Source of the DNA: JAEUMD01 sp050250815
GTDB lineage: Bacteria > Pseudomonadota > Alphaproteobacteria > Rhizobiales > Hyphomicrobiaceae
Length of the DNA: 40,166 nucleotides
NCBI GenBank assembly: GCA_050250815.1
Contig: JBFWNY010000032.1
Location: 1-40,166 of the forward strand
Direction of reading: 5' to 3'
Made by a program: the position numbers and the translations under genes. This document shows, in pieces, positions 32,865 to 40,166 of the stretch. Numbering within the stretch: position 1 is the stretch's first letter; every line of letters starts with the position of its first letter. The notes beneath the pieces are model-generated. The model was not told the origin of the DNA. It did no database searches and worked only from the letters and a program-made list of their open reading frames with translations.

Positions 32865-33428
32865 TCAGCAGTCGGACAGCAACGACGTCAGGCAGCGCCA
32901 CGTCTTCTTGGCGGTAGAGGATACAGCTTCCCCCGCCTTTGCGATTCCGCTCGCCGCGCCCGTTGGCGGGGCGTCACCCTGTCCGGCGCCTTCGCGGGGC
33001 ACGCCTTTAGCCACGACGGTTTCGTTTCCCGACTGCCCCGCGGACGGTTCCGCGGGCAATACCCCCGGCGGTCGATCACGCGCCGCCGCCGGCTCAGCGT
33101 GAGCTGCTGTCGTAGCAGCAGGCGACAGCGCGTCGTGCGGTGCGCCGATCCGCCATTCGGACCCTTCGCAGTCGGTGGTGGCGCGGCTCGACACGGCGCA
33201 TGTGGCATGTCCACCAGACCGTGCTATGTCACGAATGCAAGCCAGCCGATCGCCAGCCGCGCTCTCGGCGGGGCCATCGCCGGTAATGCACCGGTAGTGG
33301 GCGTCAGGACCCTCGCATGCGACGCACAGAACGCGCTCTTCCGCGCGCAGGGGAGGCGCGACGGCGATCGACATCAGCATCAGCGCTGACGATGCCGACC
33401 ACAGGAGGCGCTGGCGAGGCGGCGTCAT
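32865..33428 (-). CDS. Secreted cysteine-containing protein of unknown function
   Basis: A 187-residue protein with a signal peptide (hydrophobic to ~25, APPLRA cleavage site near 29). The mature N-terminal ~70 residues have seven or eight cysteines (LCVACEG, YRCIT, ACIRD, ATCAVS, DCEGS), followed by a Pro/Ala-rich linker and a C-terminal CLTSLLSDC. GGGAG is 4-5 nt before the ATG. No family recognised; the Cys pattern is not a CxxCH heme site. Function unknown. Confidence 0.75.
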   Translation of the reverse strand: MTPPRQRLLWSASSALMLMSIAVAPPLRAEERVLCVACEGPDAHYRCITGDGPAESAAGDRLACIRDIARSGGHATCAVSSRATTDCEGSEWRIGAPHDALSPAATTAAHAEPAAARDRPPGVLPAEPSAGQSGNETVVAKGVPREGAGQGDAPPTGAASGIAKAGEAVSSTAKKTWRCLTSLLSDC

Positions 33429-33707
33429 GAGGCTCCCGGTGCTCGATTTGCTGAGGTTGGCACGTTACGGCCCGCATTCGGGCAGCAATGTGTCCCTTCC
33501 GATCGCACAGATGTGCCGGAACATTCGGTAGCGATCCCCAACAGCGCTCAAGCGGCATTGCATTCCAGGAGCATCTCCTACTCGCCGCTCGTGTGTTTGC
33601 GCACCTGTACCCGGCGGAACAGCCAGCGTCAGCGCGAGCGTGCACGGTGTGCAATACCGGACGCGGGCTCGACGCATGCGCCGGAAGGCTCCATCAACGA
33701 GGTATCC

Positions 33708-33914
33708 ATGAAGCGCACGCTGGTTGCCGCATTCGTCGCGGCTTCGCTCACAGTCCCTGTGTCCAACGCCGAAGCTGGGTTCCTGCGCAGCGTCGTCAAG
33801 GGGACGGTGAACAACTCTCTGCGGCACACGAAGAAGACCGCAAGGCGCGTGGTACAAACGACATCCATCATGAGCCGCTGCACGCTCCTGGCCGTAACCG
33901 GTCGCAGGTGCTGA
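33708..33914 (+). CDS. Small secreted basic peptide (68 residues)
   Basis: From ATG 33708 (GAGG 6-7 nt upstream) the product starts MKRTLVAAFVAASLTVPVSNAEA, a clear Sec signal with cleavage near 23. The mature ~45 residues are very basic: GFLRSVVKGTVNNSLRHTKK, then ARRVVQTT and two cysteines at the end. Such cationic exported peptides may be antimicrobial or envelope-associated, but no activity can be read. A longer reading from 33513 lacks a ribosome site and would bury the signal. An imperfect 8-bp hairpin at 33930-33949 follows the stop. Confidence 0.6.
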   Translation: MKRTLVAAFVAASLTVPVSNAEAGFLRSVVKGTVNNSLRHTKKTARRVVQTTSIMSRCTLLAVTGRRC

Positions 33915-33929
33915 CGGTCCCTTGCAAGC

Positions 33930-33949
33930 GCGGGCTTCCAAAGGCCCGC
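33930..33949 (+). terminator. Possible terminator hairpin after the small secreted peptide
   Basis: GCGGGCTT-CCAA-AGGCCCGC, eight base pairs including one T-G, 15 nt after the stop codon. There is no T-run after it, so it is a weak candidate for the plus strand; it is also 86 nt downstream of the napC stop on the other strand. Confidence 0.35.
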
Positions 33950-34035
33950 ATGTAGGGGCCCCGCCGGGCTGCGCCGCGTATCGCCAGGGAGGCCATGCGA
34001 CGCTGCGTCAAGTATCCGGCAGGGTTAGCTGTTGG

Positions 34036-34743
34036 TCACTCGGTGGCGTGTGCCGGTTTGACGGCGCTCTTGAGATAATCGGCCAGGATGCTGGACTCGC
34101 CGCGCTCGATGCTTTCAACGAGCTTGTCGTAGGTCTCCTTGGCGTTCGGCGGCAAGGTGTGCGCGATGCCACGGTGGCAGTCGATGCAGGTTTTGCCGGT
34201 CGTCAGGGCCTCCTGATGGATCTTGGAGGCGCGCGGTTCCTGGGCCGTGTAATCCATGTAATCGAACTTGTGGCAGTTGCGGCACTCGCGACTGTCGGTG
34301 GATTTCATGCGACGCCACTCGTTGGTGGCGAGCTGCAGCCGCTTGGCGTTGAATTTCTCAGGCGTCGAGACCGTTCCCAGCATGTGATGGTACAGCTCGT
34401 TGCTGGCCCTGATCTTGCGCACGACCTTGTGCACCCACTCCTTCGGCACATGGCAATCCGGGCAGGAGGCACGCACGCCCGACTTGTTTGAGTAGTGGAC
34501 CGTCGTGCGGTACTCCTTGAATACATTGTCCTGCATCTCGTGGCAGGAGATGCAGAAGGCCTCGGTGTTGGTGAGTTCCAAAGACCAGTTGAACCCGCCC
34601 CAGAGCACGACGCCGGCTGCGATGCCGCCCGCCAGTAGCGTGCCGACGGCGACCGATCGCGCCGGAGTTCTCAGCCAAATCCAAAGGCGTCCGATGGCGC
34701 CGGTCGCGCGTTGGTCCTTAGAGCCGGTGACCTGATCAGACAT
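34036..34743 (-). CDS. napC: Tetraheme cytochrome c NapC
   Basis: NapC takes electrons from quinol in the inner membrane and passes them to the NapAB complex. The 235-residue protein has an N-terminal membrane anchor (about 31-51) and four CxxCH heme sites at 64-68 (CISCH), 94-98 (CPDCH), 154-158 (CRNCH) and 186-190 (CIDCH), the NapC/NirT arrangement. EYRTTVHYSNKSGVRA between the first two is typical of the family. It is the last gene of napF'DAGHBC; 33 nt separate it from napB. Confidence 0.97.
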   Translation of the reverse strand: MSDQVTGSKDQRATGAIGRLWIWLRTPARSVAVGTLLAGGIAAGVVLWGGFNWSLELTNTEAFCISCHEMQDNVFKEYRTTVHYSNKSGVRASCPDCHVPKEWVHKVVRKIRASNELYHHMLGTVSTPEKFNAKRLQLATNEWRRMKSTDSRECRNCHKFDYMDYTAQEPRASKIHQEALTTGKTCIDCHRGIAHTLPPNAKETYDKLVESIERGESSILADYLKSAVKPAHATE

Positions 34744-34776
34744 TTGCCCCTCCTTGAAGCTGCTGTGGTCCGAGGC

Positions 34777-35247
34777 TCATTTCACCTCGCTCGCGTTCAG
34801 GAATGTGTTGCCGACGAGGGGTTTGGCATCGGCCTGCGGCACATGGCACTGCTGGCAGAAGAAGCGAGTGCCCGCGATCTTGTCGAGCCGTACGCCCTGA
34901 CGATCGACGTAGTGTGTCTCGGAGACCTTCGGCGCCTTGAACTTGTTGTTGCCCGGCCAGTCGTGGCAGTTCATGCATGCGTTGTTGGTCGGCGTTATCT
35001 GATAGCCGTCGACCTTGTGCGGTATCAGCGGCGGCTGCTGGCGGTAGGCCCGGCCGAAGCCGCCATCCGAATACGACTGGCGGTCGATTTCGGGTGCCGC
35101 ATTGGTCTGGTTGAGAACGGCGGGGCCGCCGAGAGCATCGAGCGATGGCGAGCCCATGTTCTGTGCGAAGCCAGCGCCGGCCGCCAACAGTCCAGGTCCC
35201 ATCGACAGCGCCAGGATGAGTGCCCTTTGTCGTTTCCATCCAGTCAT
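34777..35247 (-). CDS. napB: Diheme cytochrome c NapB, nitrate reductase small subunit
   Basis: NapB passes electrons to NapA in the periplasm. The 156-residue product has a signal peptide (MTGWKRQRALILALSMGPGL... ending in GFAQ, ~29) and two heme sites, CMNCH (91-95) and CQQCH (131-135). YSDGGFGRAYRQQPPLIPH is the conserved NapB segment before the first heme. The ATG at 35247 has GGAG about 8 nt upstream; ATG at 35280 overlaps the napH stop as ATGA and is an alternative, giving 11 more residues. Confidence 0.95.
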   Translation of the reverse strand: MTGWKRQRALILALSMGPGLLAAGAGFAQNMGSPSLDALGGPAVLNQTNAAPEIDRQSYSDGGFGRAYRQQPPLIPHKVDGYQITPTNNACMNCHDWPGNNKFKAPKVSETHYVDRQGVRLDKIAGTRFFCQQCHVPQADAKPLVGNTFLNASEVK

Positions 35248-35276
35248 CTTCTTTTCTCCGTAAGGCTTCGGGCCGG

Positions 35277-36188
35277 TCATGCCGCAGTGCCGACTTCTAT
35301 GCTTCCTGAGTCTTTTGGAACTGCTGCATCAACGCGCGTGTCGAAGCGGTGCGTGAAGGCGAACACGCGTTCCGGGCACACGTCGATGCAGCGGCCGCAC
35401 GCAGTGCAATCAGTGCTGGTGACAATCGCAGTGCCGCCGGTCGAGCCACCCTTGAGGGCTGGCGAGATCACATGCATCTCGGGACAGACGGCGTAGCAAT
35501 CCATGCAGTCGTCGCAGCGCTCGCGGCCCCGCGCCGTTACGCGCAGAAGACCGCTCGTGTTGACGAGACCGTAGAAGGCGCCGACCGGACAGACATGCCC
35601 ACACCATCCGTTGCGCGCGATGAACAGGTCGAACAGGAAAATGAGTGCGACACTGGCCAGTCCCCACGACAGGCCGAACAGAAGACTGCGATAGAGGGTT
35701 GTGATCGGGTTGATCAGCTCGTAGGCGATCGTCCCGGTGAGAGCTGTTGCGATGAGAACGGCCGCGAGCGCGAAGTAGCGCGCCTTGGGTTTGAGATTCC
35801 AGCCCTTCTGGATGTCGAGGCGGCGGCGGGCCCAGGCGGCGAGATCGGCAACAGGGTTGATCGGGCACACCCAGGAGCAGTAGACGCGGCCGTTTATGAC
35901 GGCATATGCAGCCAATACGATTGCGGCGCCGACGATCGCCAGAAGTTCCGGCTTGTGACGTGCAAGCAGGCCTTGCAGCAGAACCAGGGGATCGGTCAGA
36001 GGCAACATGTCGAGCGTCATCGACGACGCGAGCGTGCCCTTGGCAATCCAGATGCCGAGCCAGGGACCGCTGGCGAAAAGAAGGAAGAAGGCGAGCTGCG
36101 ACACGCGCCGCGCGAGCAACCAGCGATTGGCGGTGATAAAGCCGTGGAGCTGGCGAGCCTCCGCGCCGGGATTGCGGTTCTTGCTCAT
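35277..36188 (-). CDS. napH: Quinol dehydrogenase membrane subunit NapH
   Basis: NapH is a four-helix membrane ferredoxin that with NapG passes electrons from quinol towards NapAB. The 303-residue product has helices near 30-50, 82-100, 135-155 and 170-192, the CSWVCP (104-109) and CGHVCP (196-201) motifs at the cytoplasmic face, and two [4Fe-4S] sites: C225/C228/C231/C235 and C261/C264/C267/C271. ATG at 36188 overlaps the napG stop (ATGA). Its own stop overlaps the upstream alternative start of napB. Confidence 0.96.
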   Translation of the reverse strand: MSKNRNPGAEARQLHGFITANRWLLARRVSQLAFFLLFASGPWLGIWIAKGTLASSMTLDMLPLTDPLVLLQGLLARHKPELLAIVGAAIVLAAYAVINGRVYCSWVCPINPVADLAAWARRRLDIQKGWNLKPKARYFALAAVLIATALTGTIAYELINPITTLYRSLLFGLSWGLASVALIFLFDLFIARNGWCGHVCPVGAFYGLVNTSGLLRVTARGRERCDDCMDCYAVCPEMHVISPALKGGSTGGTAIVTSTDCTACGRCIDVCPERVFAFTHRFDTRVDAAVPKDSGSIEVGTAA

Positions 36189-36955
36189 TTGGGCGTTCCC
36201 GGGAAAGACGGCAGCCGGTCCGGCAGATCGATGATGCCGGGTACGAGTTCCTTGCCGGCCCTCTGCTTTTCCTCCCATCCGCGCCTGTAGTGGCTGTCTT
36301 GGGAGCCATGAGCCAACGCAAGCGGGAGGACGCGGATGGCGGTCTCCTGCAGCACGCAGGCCTTCTCGCACTTGCCGCAGCCGGTGCACTTGTCGGCATG
36401 AACGACGGGCTCGAAGATGGCGTGCTTGGCGGTGCGCGCATTGTGCGTCATCTGCAACGTGATCGCCTTGTCGATCAAAGGGCAGACGCGATAGCAGACG
36501 TCGCAGCGAAGTCCCTGCATGTTGAGGCACGTGTCGCGGCCGACGAGCGAGGCGACACCCATGCGCGCCTTTTCGATATCAACCAGCGCGTGGTCGAGAG
36601 CCCCCGTCGGGCACGCCTTCACGCACGGAATGTCATCACACATCTCACAGGGGACGGAGCGCGCAAGGAAATAGGGTGTGCCGACGGCCGGGCCGTCAGC
36701 GATTTCGGCGAGCTTCAAGGTCTTGTACGGACAGGCCCGCACGCATAGGCCGCAACGCACACAGGCTGACTGGAAGTCCGGTTCGGGCAGCGCTCCGGGG
36801 GGGCGCAGGGTTGCCGCGGGCAATACGCTGGACAGGCCCGACAGTCCTGAAAGAAACGCTGTGATCGCCGCTGCGCCCGCGCAATAGGATGCCAGCTCCT
36901 TGAGCGCGCGGCGGCGCTTCGGATCGAAGCCTGGAGTTGCCTTTGCGTCTACCAT
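36185..36955 (-). CDS. napG: Periplasmic ferredoxin-type protein NapG
   Basis: NapG is the exported iron-sulfur partner of NapH. The 256-residue product begins with a Tat-type signal (DPKRRRALKELASYCAG then hydrophobic). Four [4Fe-4S] sites follow: Cys65/68/71/75, 103/106/111/115, 143/151/154/158 and 190/193/196/200. The ATG at 36955 is chosen because the twin-arginine motif is then near the N-terminus; a GTG at 37009 is possible. It overlaps napH by 4 nt and follows napA by 73 nt. Confidence 0.95.
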   Translation of the reverse strand: MVDAKATPGFDPKRRRALKELASYCAGAAAITAFLSGLSGLSSVLPAATLRPPGALPEPDFQSACVRCGLCVRACPYKTLKLAEIADGPAVGTPYFLARSVPCEMCDDIPCVKACPTGALDHALVDIEKARMGVASLVGRDTCLNMQGLRCDVCYRVCPLIDKAITLQMTHNARTAKHAIFEPVVHADKCTGCGKCEKACVLQETAIRVLPLALAHGSQDSHYRRGWEEKQRAGKELVPGIIDLPDRLPSFPGTPK

Positions 36956-37028
36956 TGTCGCGCGGATGCTCGTCTCGGTGGAACGGATCCGCGAGCGGGC
37001 TGATGCCACGCTCGCGGACTGGGGAGGA

Positions 37029-39542
37029 TCACGCCACCTCGACCTTGCACGCGCACTTCTTGAAATCCGTCTCCTTGGAGATCGGACACGTGGCGTCCAG
37101 CGTCAGCTTGTTGACCAGCTGCGACTCGTCAAAGAATGGGATGAAGACGAGACCCTTCGGCATCTTGTTGCGGCCGCGGGTTTCGACACGCGTGACGACT
37201 TCGCCGCGCCGGGTCTTGACCTTGACTACCTGGCCGCGATGCAGCTTGCGGTCCTGCGCGTCCTCGGGGTGCATGAACAGAACCGCGTGCGTGACTGACC
37301 GGTGCAGCTCCGGCACGCGCCGCGTCATAGAGCCCGAATGCCAGTGCTCGAGCACGCGTCCCGTGCACAGCCACAGGTCATAATCCTTGTCGGGGCTCTC
37401 GGCCGCAGGCTCGTAAGGGCAGAAGATGATGGCGGCCCGGCCATCCTTCTTGCCGTAGAACTTTACGCCTTCGCCCGCCTTCACATACGGGTCGTAGCCC
37501 TCGCGAAAGCGCCACAGCGTCTCCTTGTCGTCGACGACGGGCCAGCGCAGTCCGCGCGCCTTGTGGTAGGTCTCGAACGGCGCCAGATCATGTGCCTTGC
37601 CACGTCCGAACTGCGCATATTCCTCAAACAGACCCTTTTGCAGGTAGAACCCGAAGGCCTTGCTCTCGTCGTTGTCGAAGCCGGCCTGGATTTCCGACAG
37701 CGGGTACTTGTTGACGACGCCGTTGGCGTACAGAACGTCATAGAGCGTCTTGCCGCGATACTCGGGTTTCTTGGCGAGCAGTTCCTCCGGCCACACCTCC
37801 TCGACCTTGAAGTGCTTGGAGAACTCGACCGTCTGCCAGACGTCGGAGCGCGCCTCGCCCGGCGCCTTGACCTGCTGACGCCAGAACTGCGTGCGCCGCT
37901 CCGCGTTGCCATAGGCGCCCTCCTTCTCCATCCACATCGCGGTCGGCAGAATGAGATCGGCGGCGAGGGCCGTGACCGTGGGATAGGGGTCGGATACGAC
38001 GATGAACGTGTCGGGGTTGCGGTATCCGGGATACCCCTCCTCGTTCATGTTGGGCGCCGTCTGCATGTTGTTCGTGCACTGGACCCAGTAGGCGCGGAGC
38101 TTGCTGTCCTTGAGCATGCGATGCTGCAGCACGGCGTGATACCCGGGCTTGTCGGGGATCGTGCCTTCCGGAATTTGCCAGACCTTTTCAGTCTTGGCGC
38201 GGTGCTCGGGGTTGTTGACGACCATGTCGGCGGGAAGGCGGTGCGCGAACGTGCCGACTTCGCGGGCTGTGCCGCAGGCCGAGGGCTGTCCAGTTAGCGA
38301 GAATGGGCCGTTACCCGGCTCGGAGATTTTGCCCATCAGAAGGTGCACGTTGTAGACGAGGTTGTTCACCCAGGTGCCGCGGGTGTGCTGGTTGAAGCCC
38401 ATCGTCCAATAGGAGACGACCTTCTTTTTCGGGTCCGCATAGACCTCGGCGAGCTTCTGCAGCTTGTCGGCGGGCACGCCGGACAACTTACTCGTATAGT
38501 CGACCGTGTAGGCGGAGACGGCCTTGGCGTAGTCATCGAATGAGATCGGCGACATCCCGCCGGCCTTCGCCGCGTTCTCCTGATCCTTCTCAAGCGGGTG
38601 GGTGGGCCTCAGTCCGTAGCCGATTTTCAGGTTCGTGTGATGGAAGGAAACGTTCCTTTCGACGAACTCCTTGTTGACCTTGCCGGACGTGATGATGTGA
38701 TTTGCAATGAAGTTGAGGATGGCGAGATCCGTCTGCGGTGTGAAGATCATCGCATTGTCGGCAAGCTCGAAGCAGCGGTGCTCGTAGGTCGAGAGCACAT
38801 GCACCTCGCAGCCCTGGTGGGTCAGGCGCCGGTCAGTCAGCCGCGACCAAAGGATGGGATGCATCTCCGCCATGTTGGCGCCCCACAGGACGAACGCGTC
38901 GGCATGCTCCAGATCGTCATAGCAGCCCATCGGTTCGTCGATGCCGAAGGTGCGCATGAAGCCGGCCACGGCCGACGCCATGCAATGGCGCGCGTTGGGG
39001 TCGAGATTGTTGGACCGGAAGCCAGCCTTGAAGAGCTTGGCGGCGGCATAGCCTTCCCAGATGGTCCATTGGCCCGATCCGAACATGCCGACAGCGGTGG
39101 GGCCGTGATCCTTCAATGCCGCCTTCCACTTGTCCGCCATGATCTTGAAGGCGTCGTCCCAAGAAACCGGAGTGAAGTCGCCGTTCTTGTCGAACGCGCC
39201 GTTCTTCATTCGCAACAGCGGCTTGGTCAGGCGATCCTCCCCGTACATGATCTTGGAGAGGAAGTAGCCCTTGATGCAGTTGAGGCCGCGGTTGACCGGG
39301 GCATCAGGATCGCCCTGTGTGGCAACCACGCGTCCTTCCTTGGTCCCGACGAGCACGCCGCAGCCCGTACCGCAGAAGCGGCACACGCCCTTGTCCCAGC
39401 GAATTCCTTCCTGCCCCTGCCCAAGCGCGCTTCCGGAAGGCAGGCCAGCCGCCGCGAGCGTCGCGGCAACAGCGCTCGCCTTGATGACATCGCGGCGTGA
39501 CAGATCGCATTCGACGGAAGTCTTCGTCGTGTCGCCGTTCAT
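37029..39542 (-). CDS. napA: Periplasmic nitrate reductase catalytic subunit NapA
   Basis: NapA reduces nitrate to nitrite in the periplasm with a Mo-bis-MGD cofactor and one [4Fe-4S] cluster. The 837-residue protein has a Tat signal (SRRDVIKASAVAA, 15-27, cleavage near 40). The cluster cysteines are C54, C57, C61 and C89 (CRFCGTGC...GLNCIKGYF). The Mo ligand is Cys187 in ARHCMASAV. MGFNQHTRGTWVNN and QPSACGTAREVGTFAHRLPAD follow as in other NapA proteins, and the C-terminal domain with EHWHSGSMTRRVPEL is complete. Length is normal. It is preceded by its chaperone gene napD. Confidence 0.98.
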   Translation of the reverse strand: MNGDTTKTSVECDLSRRDVIKASAVAATLAAAGLPSGSALGQGQEGIRWDKGVCRFCGTGCGVLVGTKEGRVVATQGDPDAPVNRGLNCIKGYFLSKIMYGEDRLTKPLLRMKNGAFDKNGDFTPVSWDDAFKIMADKWKAALKDHGPTAVGMFGSGQWTIWEGYAAAKLFKAGFRSNNLDPNARHCMASAVAGFMRTFGIDEPMGCYDDLEHADAFVLWGANMAEMHPILWSRLTDRRLTHQGCEVHVLSTYEHRCFELADNAMIFTPQTDLAILNFIANHIITSGKVNKEFVERNVSFHHTNLKIGYGLRPTHPLEKDQENAAKAGGMSPISFDDYAKAVSAYTVDYTSKLSGVPADKLQKLAEVYADPKKKVVSYWTMGFNQHTRGTWVNNLVYNVHLLMGKISEPGNGPFSLTGQPSACGTAREVGTFAHRLPADMVVNNPEHRAKTEKVWQIPEGTIPDKPGYHAVLQHRMLKDSKLRAYWVQCTNNMQTAPNMNEEGYPGYRNPDTFIVVSDPYPTVTALAADLILPTAMWMEKEGAYGNAERRTQFWRQQVKAPGEARSDVWQTVEFSKHFKVEEVWPEELLAKKPEYRGKTLYDVLYANGVVNKYPLSEIQAGFDNDESKAFGFYLQKGLFEEYAQFGRGKAHDLAPFETYHKARGLRWPVVDDKETLWRFREGYDPYVKAGEGVKFYGKKDGRAAIIFCPYEPAAESPDKDYDLWLCTGRVLEHWHSGSMTRRVPELHRSVTHAVLFMHPEDAQDRKLHRGQVVKVKTRRGEVVTRVETRGRNKMPKGLVFIPFFDESQLVNKLTLDATCPISKETDFKKCACKVEVA

Positions 39543-39558
39543 GAACGTATCTCCCCAA

Positions 39559-39813
39559 TTATTCCGTTGCCGCTGTTTGGCCTGATGGCTCGAAGTGGTG
39601 GTAGACGAGTGCCGCGGCTACGACGCCATCCGTCTTGTGGATGGCGGCGAGCGCATCGAGCGCCAATGCCTGAGCGGTGTCTTCGACGGTTACGACGATG
39701 CGTCCGCCGTCGGCGATTTCATGCACGTCGAGGCCTTCGATCGTCGCCAGTGAAGCGCGGACGCGTTCGATCCGCGCAGGGTCGGCGTGGACAAGGACAC
39801 CGCAAATATTCAT
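39559..39813 (-). CDS. napD: NapA signal-peptide-binding chaperone NapD
   Basis: NapD binds the NapA twin-arginine signal during cofactor insertion, in the cytoplasm. The 84-residue product has the family N-terminus MNICGVLVHADPARIERVRA and the ferredoxin-like fold pattern GLDVHEIADGGRIVVTVED. The ATG at 39813 has GAGG 6-7 nt upstream and overlaps the napF stop (ATGA). napA starts 16 nt after its stop. Confidence 0.96.
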   Translation of the reverse strand: MNICGVLVHADPARIERVRASLATIEGLDVHEIADGGRIVVTVEDTAQALALDALAAIHKTDGVVAAALVYHHFEPSGQTAATE

Positions 39814-40043
39814 GAGAGAACCTCGTGTCCTGACAGCTTTTCCAGAGTGATCGCCTTGACCGGACAGGTGGCGGTGCACGAGCCGCAGCCTGTGCAGATC
39901 ACCTGGGATACGGTCGCCGAGCTCCCGCCGCCCCGCCGAGGCTGAAAGCTTATCGCCTGGTAGTCGCAGGCGTCTTCACATGCGCGACAGGCAACTCCCT
40001 GCGTTTCGATGCAGGCATTGCCGATGTGCGCCTTGACCGGGAG
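39810..40043 (-). pseudogene. napF: Truncated napF (C-terminal ~77 codons), cut by an IS256-family element
   Basis: NapF is a cytoplasmic iron-sulfur protein linked to NapA maturation. The remaining frame reads (from the IS end) PVKAHIGNACIETQGVACRA, then CEDACDYQAISF, and ends with ICTGCGSCTATCPVKAITLE and KLSGHEVLS. It keeps the third-type motif (C..CxxC...C) and the last complete [4Fe-4S] site CTGCGSCTATC. The N-terminal half with the first two cluster motifs is absent, and an in-frame TAG lies at 40044-40046 inside the IS end. It overlaps napD by 4 nt (ATGA). The missing part, if kept, should lie beyond the element, outside the window. Confidence 0.9.
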
Positions 40044-40166
40044 CTATCGCCGAATCTTGGTGACGGCCTGAGGGTTCAGGCGGCGGCTTTGGGCTGTGGA
40101 TCGGCGGTCGCGACCACCTCCAGCCCGTCCTTGAACTTGGCACCGAGCACGAGCTTCGGCAACTGG
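40041..40166 (-). mobile_element. IS256-family insertion sequence, one end (partial)
   Basis: The terminal inverted repeat starts at about 40041 (GAGCTATCGCCGAATCTTGG on the plus strand, then TGAC) and resembles ends of IS256-family elements from rhizobia. The transposase gene follows inside. The exact junction is uncertain by about 3 nt; IS256 elements duplicate 8-9 bp of target, so the bases next to it (TTGACCGG at 40033-40040) should recur at the other end, beyond the window. Confidence 0.8.
40076..40166 (-). CDS. IS256-family transposase, C-terminal fragment (runs off the window)
   Basis: Twenty-nine codons and the stop are visible: QLPKLVLGAKFKDGLEVVAT followed by ADPQPKAAA. This is the characteristic C-terminus of rhizobial IS256-type transposases, which end with a GHNQLPK-like segment and an Ala/Gln/Pro tail after the catalytic domain. 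The DDE residues lie outside the window. It is on the same strand as the nap genes. Confidence 0.75.
   Translation of the reverse strand, partial: QLPKLVLGAKFKDGLEVVATADPQPKAAA

Noticed and set aside
1..40166. tRNA, rRNA or CRISPR arrays
   Set aside because: No T-loop-like GTTCGA..C motif with matching acceptor stem, no rRNA-like sequence and no regularly spaced repeats were found by eye.

Overview
The window looks like a high-GC alphaproteobacterial chromosome, most likely of the order Hyphomicrobiales. The reasons are strong third-position GC bias with long antisense open frames, the gene order pyrB - inactive pyrC' - plsY - dprA, a ruvX / UPF0173 / gatC / gatA neighbourhood, a btaA-btaB betaine-lipid pair and many short secreted or membrane proteins. 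Genus cannot be fixed by reading. There are no rRNA or tRNA genes, CRISPR arrays or recognisable prophage. The only mobile DNA is the end of an IS256-family element at the right edge.

Left block (1-9 kb): a minus-strand series runs from a MarR regulator through pyrB, an inactive dihydroorotase homologue (pyrC'), plsY and dprA, linking pyrimidine synthesis, phospholipid synthesis and DNA uptake or processing. An AraC-family regulator is divergent from the MarR gene. A DUF599 membrane protein, a PcfJ-like protein and ruvX follow.

Middle block (9-24 kb): mostly plus strand. It holds a metallo-beta-lactamase-fold hydrolase (UPF0173), the GatCAB amidotransferase genes with other genes between them, a chorismate-mutase-like protein, a rhodanese, two secreted DUF1353 proteins, an alpha/beta hydrolase with Cys at the nucleophile position, an FAD-dependent amine oxidase-like protein, an HPP-family membrane protein, a TPR protein and a cytochrome P450. 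Two very small genes (42 and 58 codons) lie in the gaps.

Lipid and envelope block (24-33 kb): btaA-btaB, for the betaine lipid DGTS, is flanked on both sides by DedA-family membrane proteins. Then come an EEP-fold phosphodiesterase/nuclease-like membrane protein, a quinone oxidoreductase coupled to a GT39-type glycosyltransferase, several lipoproteins or secreted proteins and a tiny SEL1-repeat protein. One lipoprotein has a leader that can form two consecutive hairpins with GNRA loops.

Right block (34-40.2 kb): a periplasmic nitrate reductase operon, napF'-D-A-G-H-B-C, on the minus strand with several ATGA start/stop overlaps. Its first gene, napF, is cut: only the C-terminal ~77 codons remain, and they abut the terminal inverted repeat and transposase C-terminus of an IS256-family element that runs off the window. 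NapDAGHBC are intact, but the native promoter and the NapF N-terminus are not in the window.
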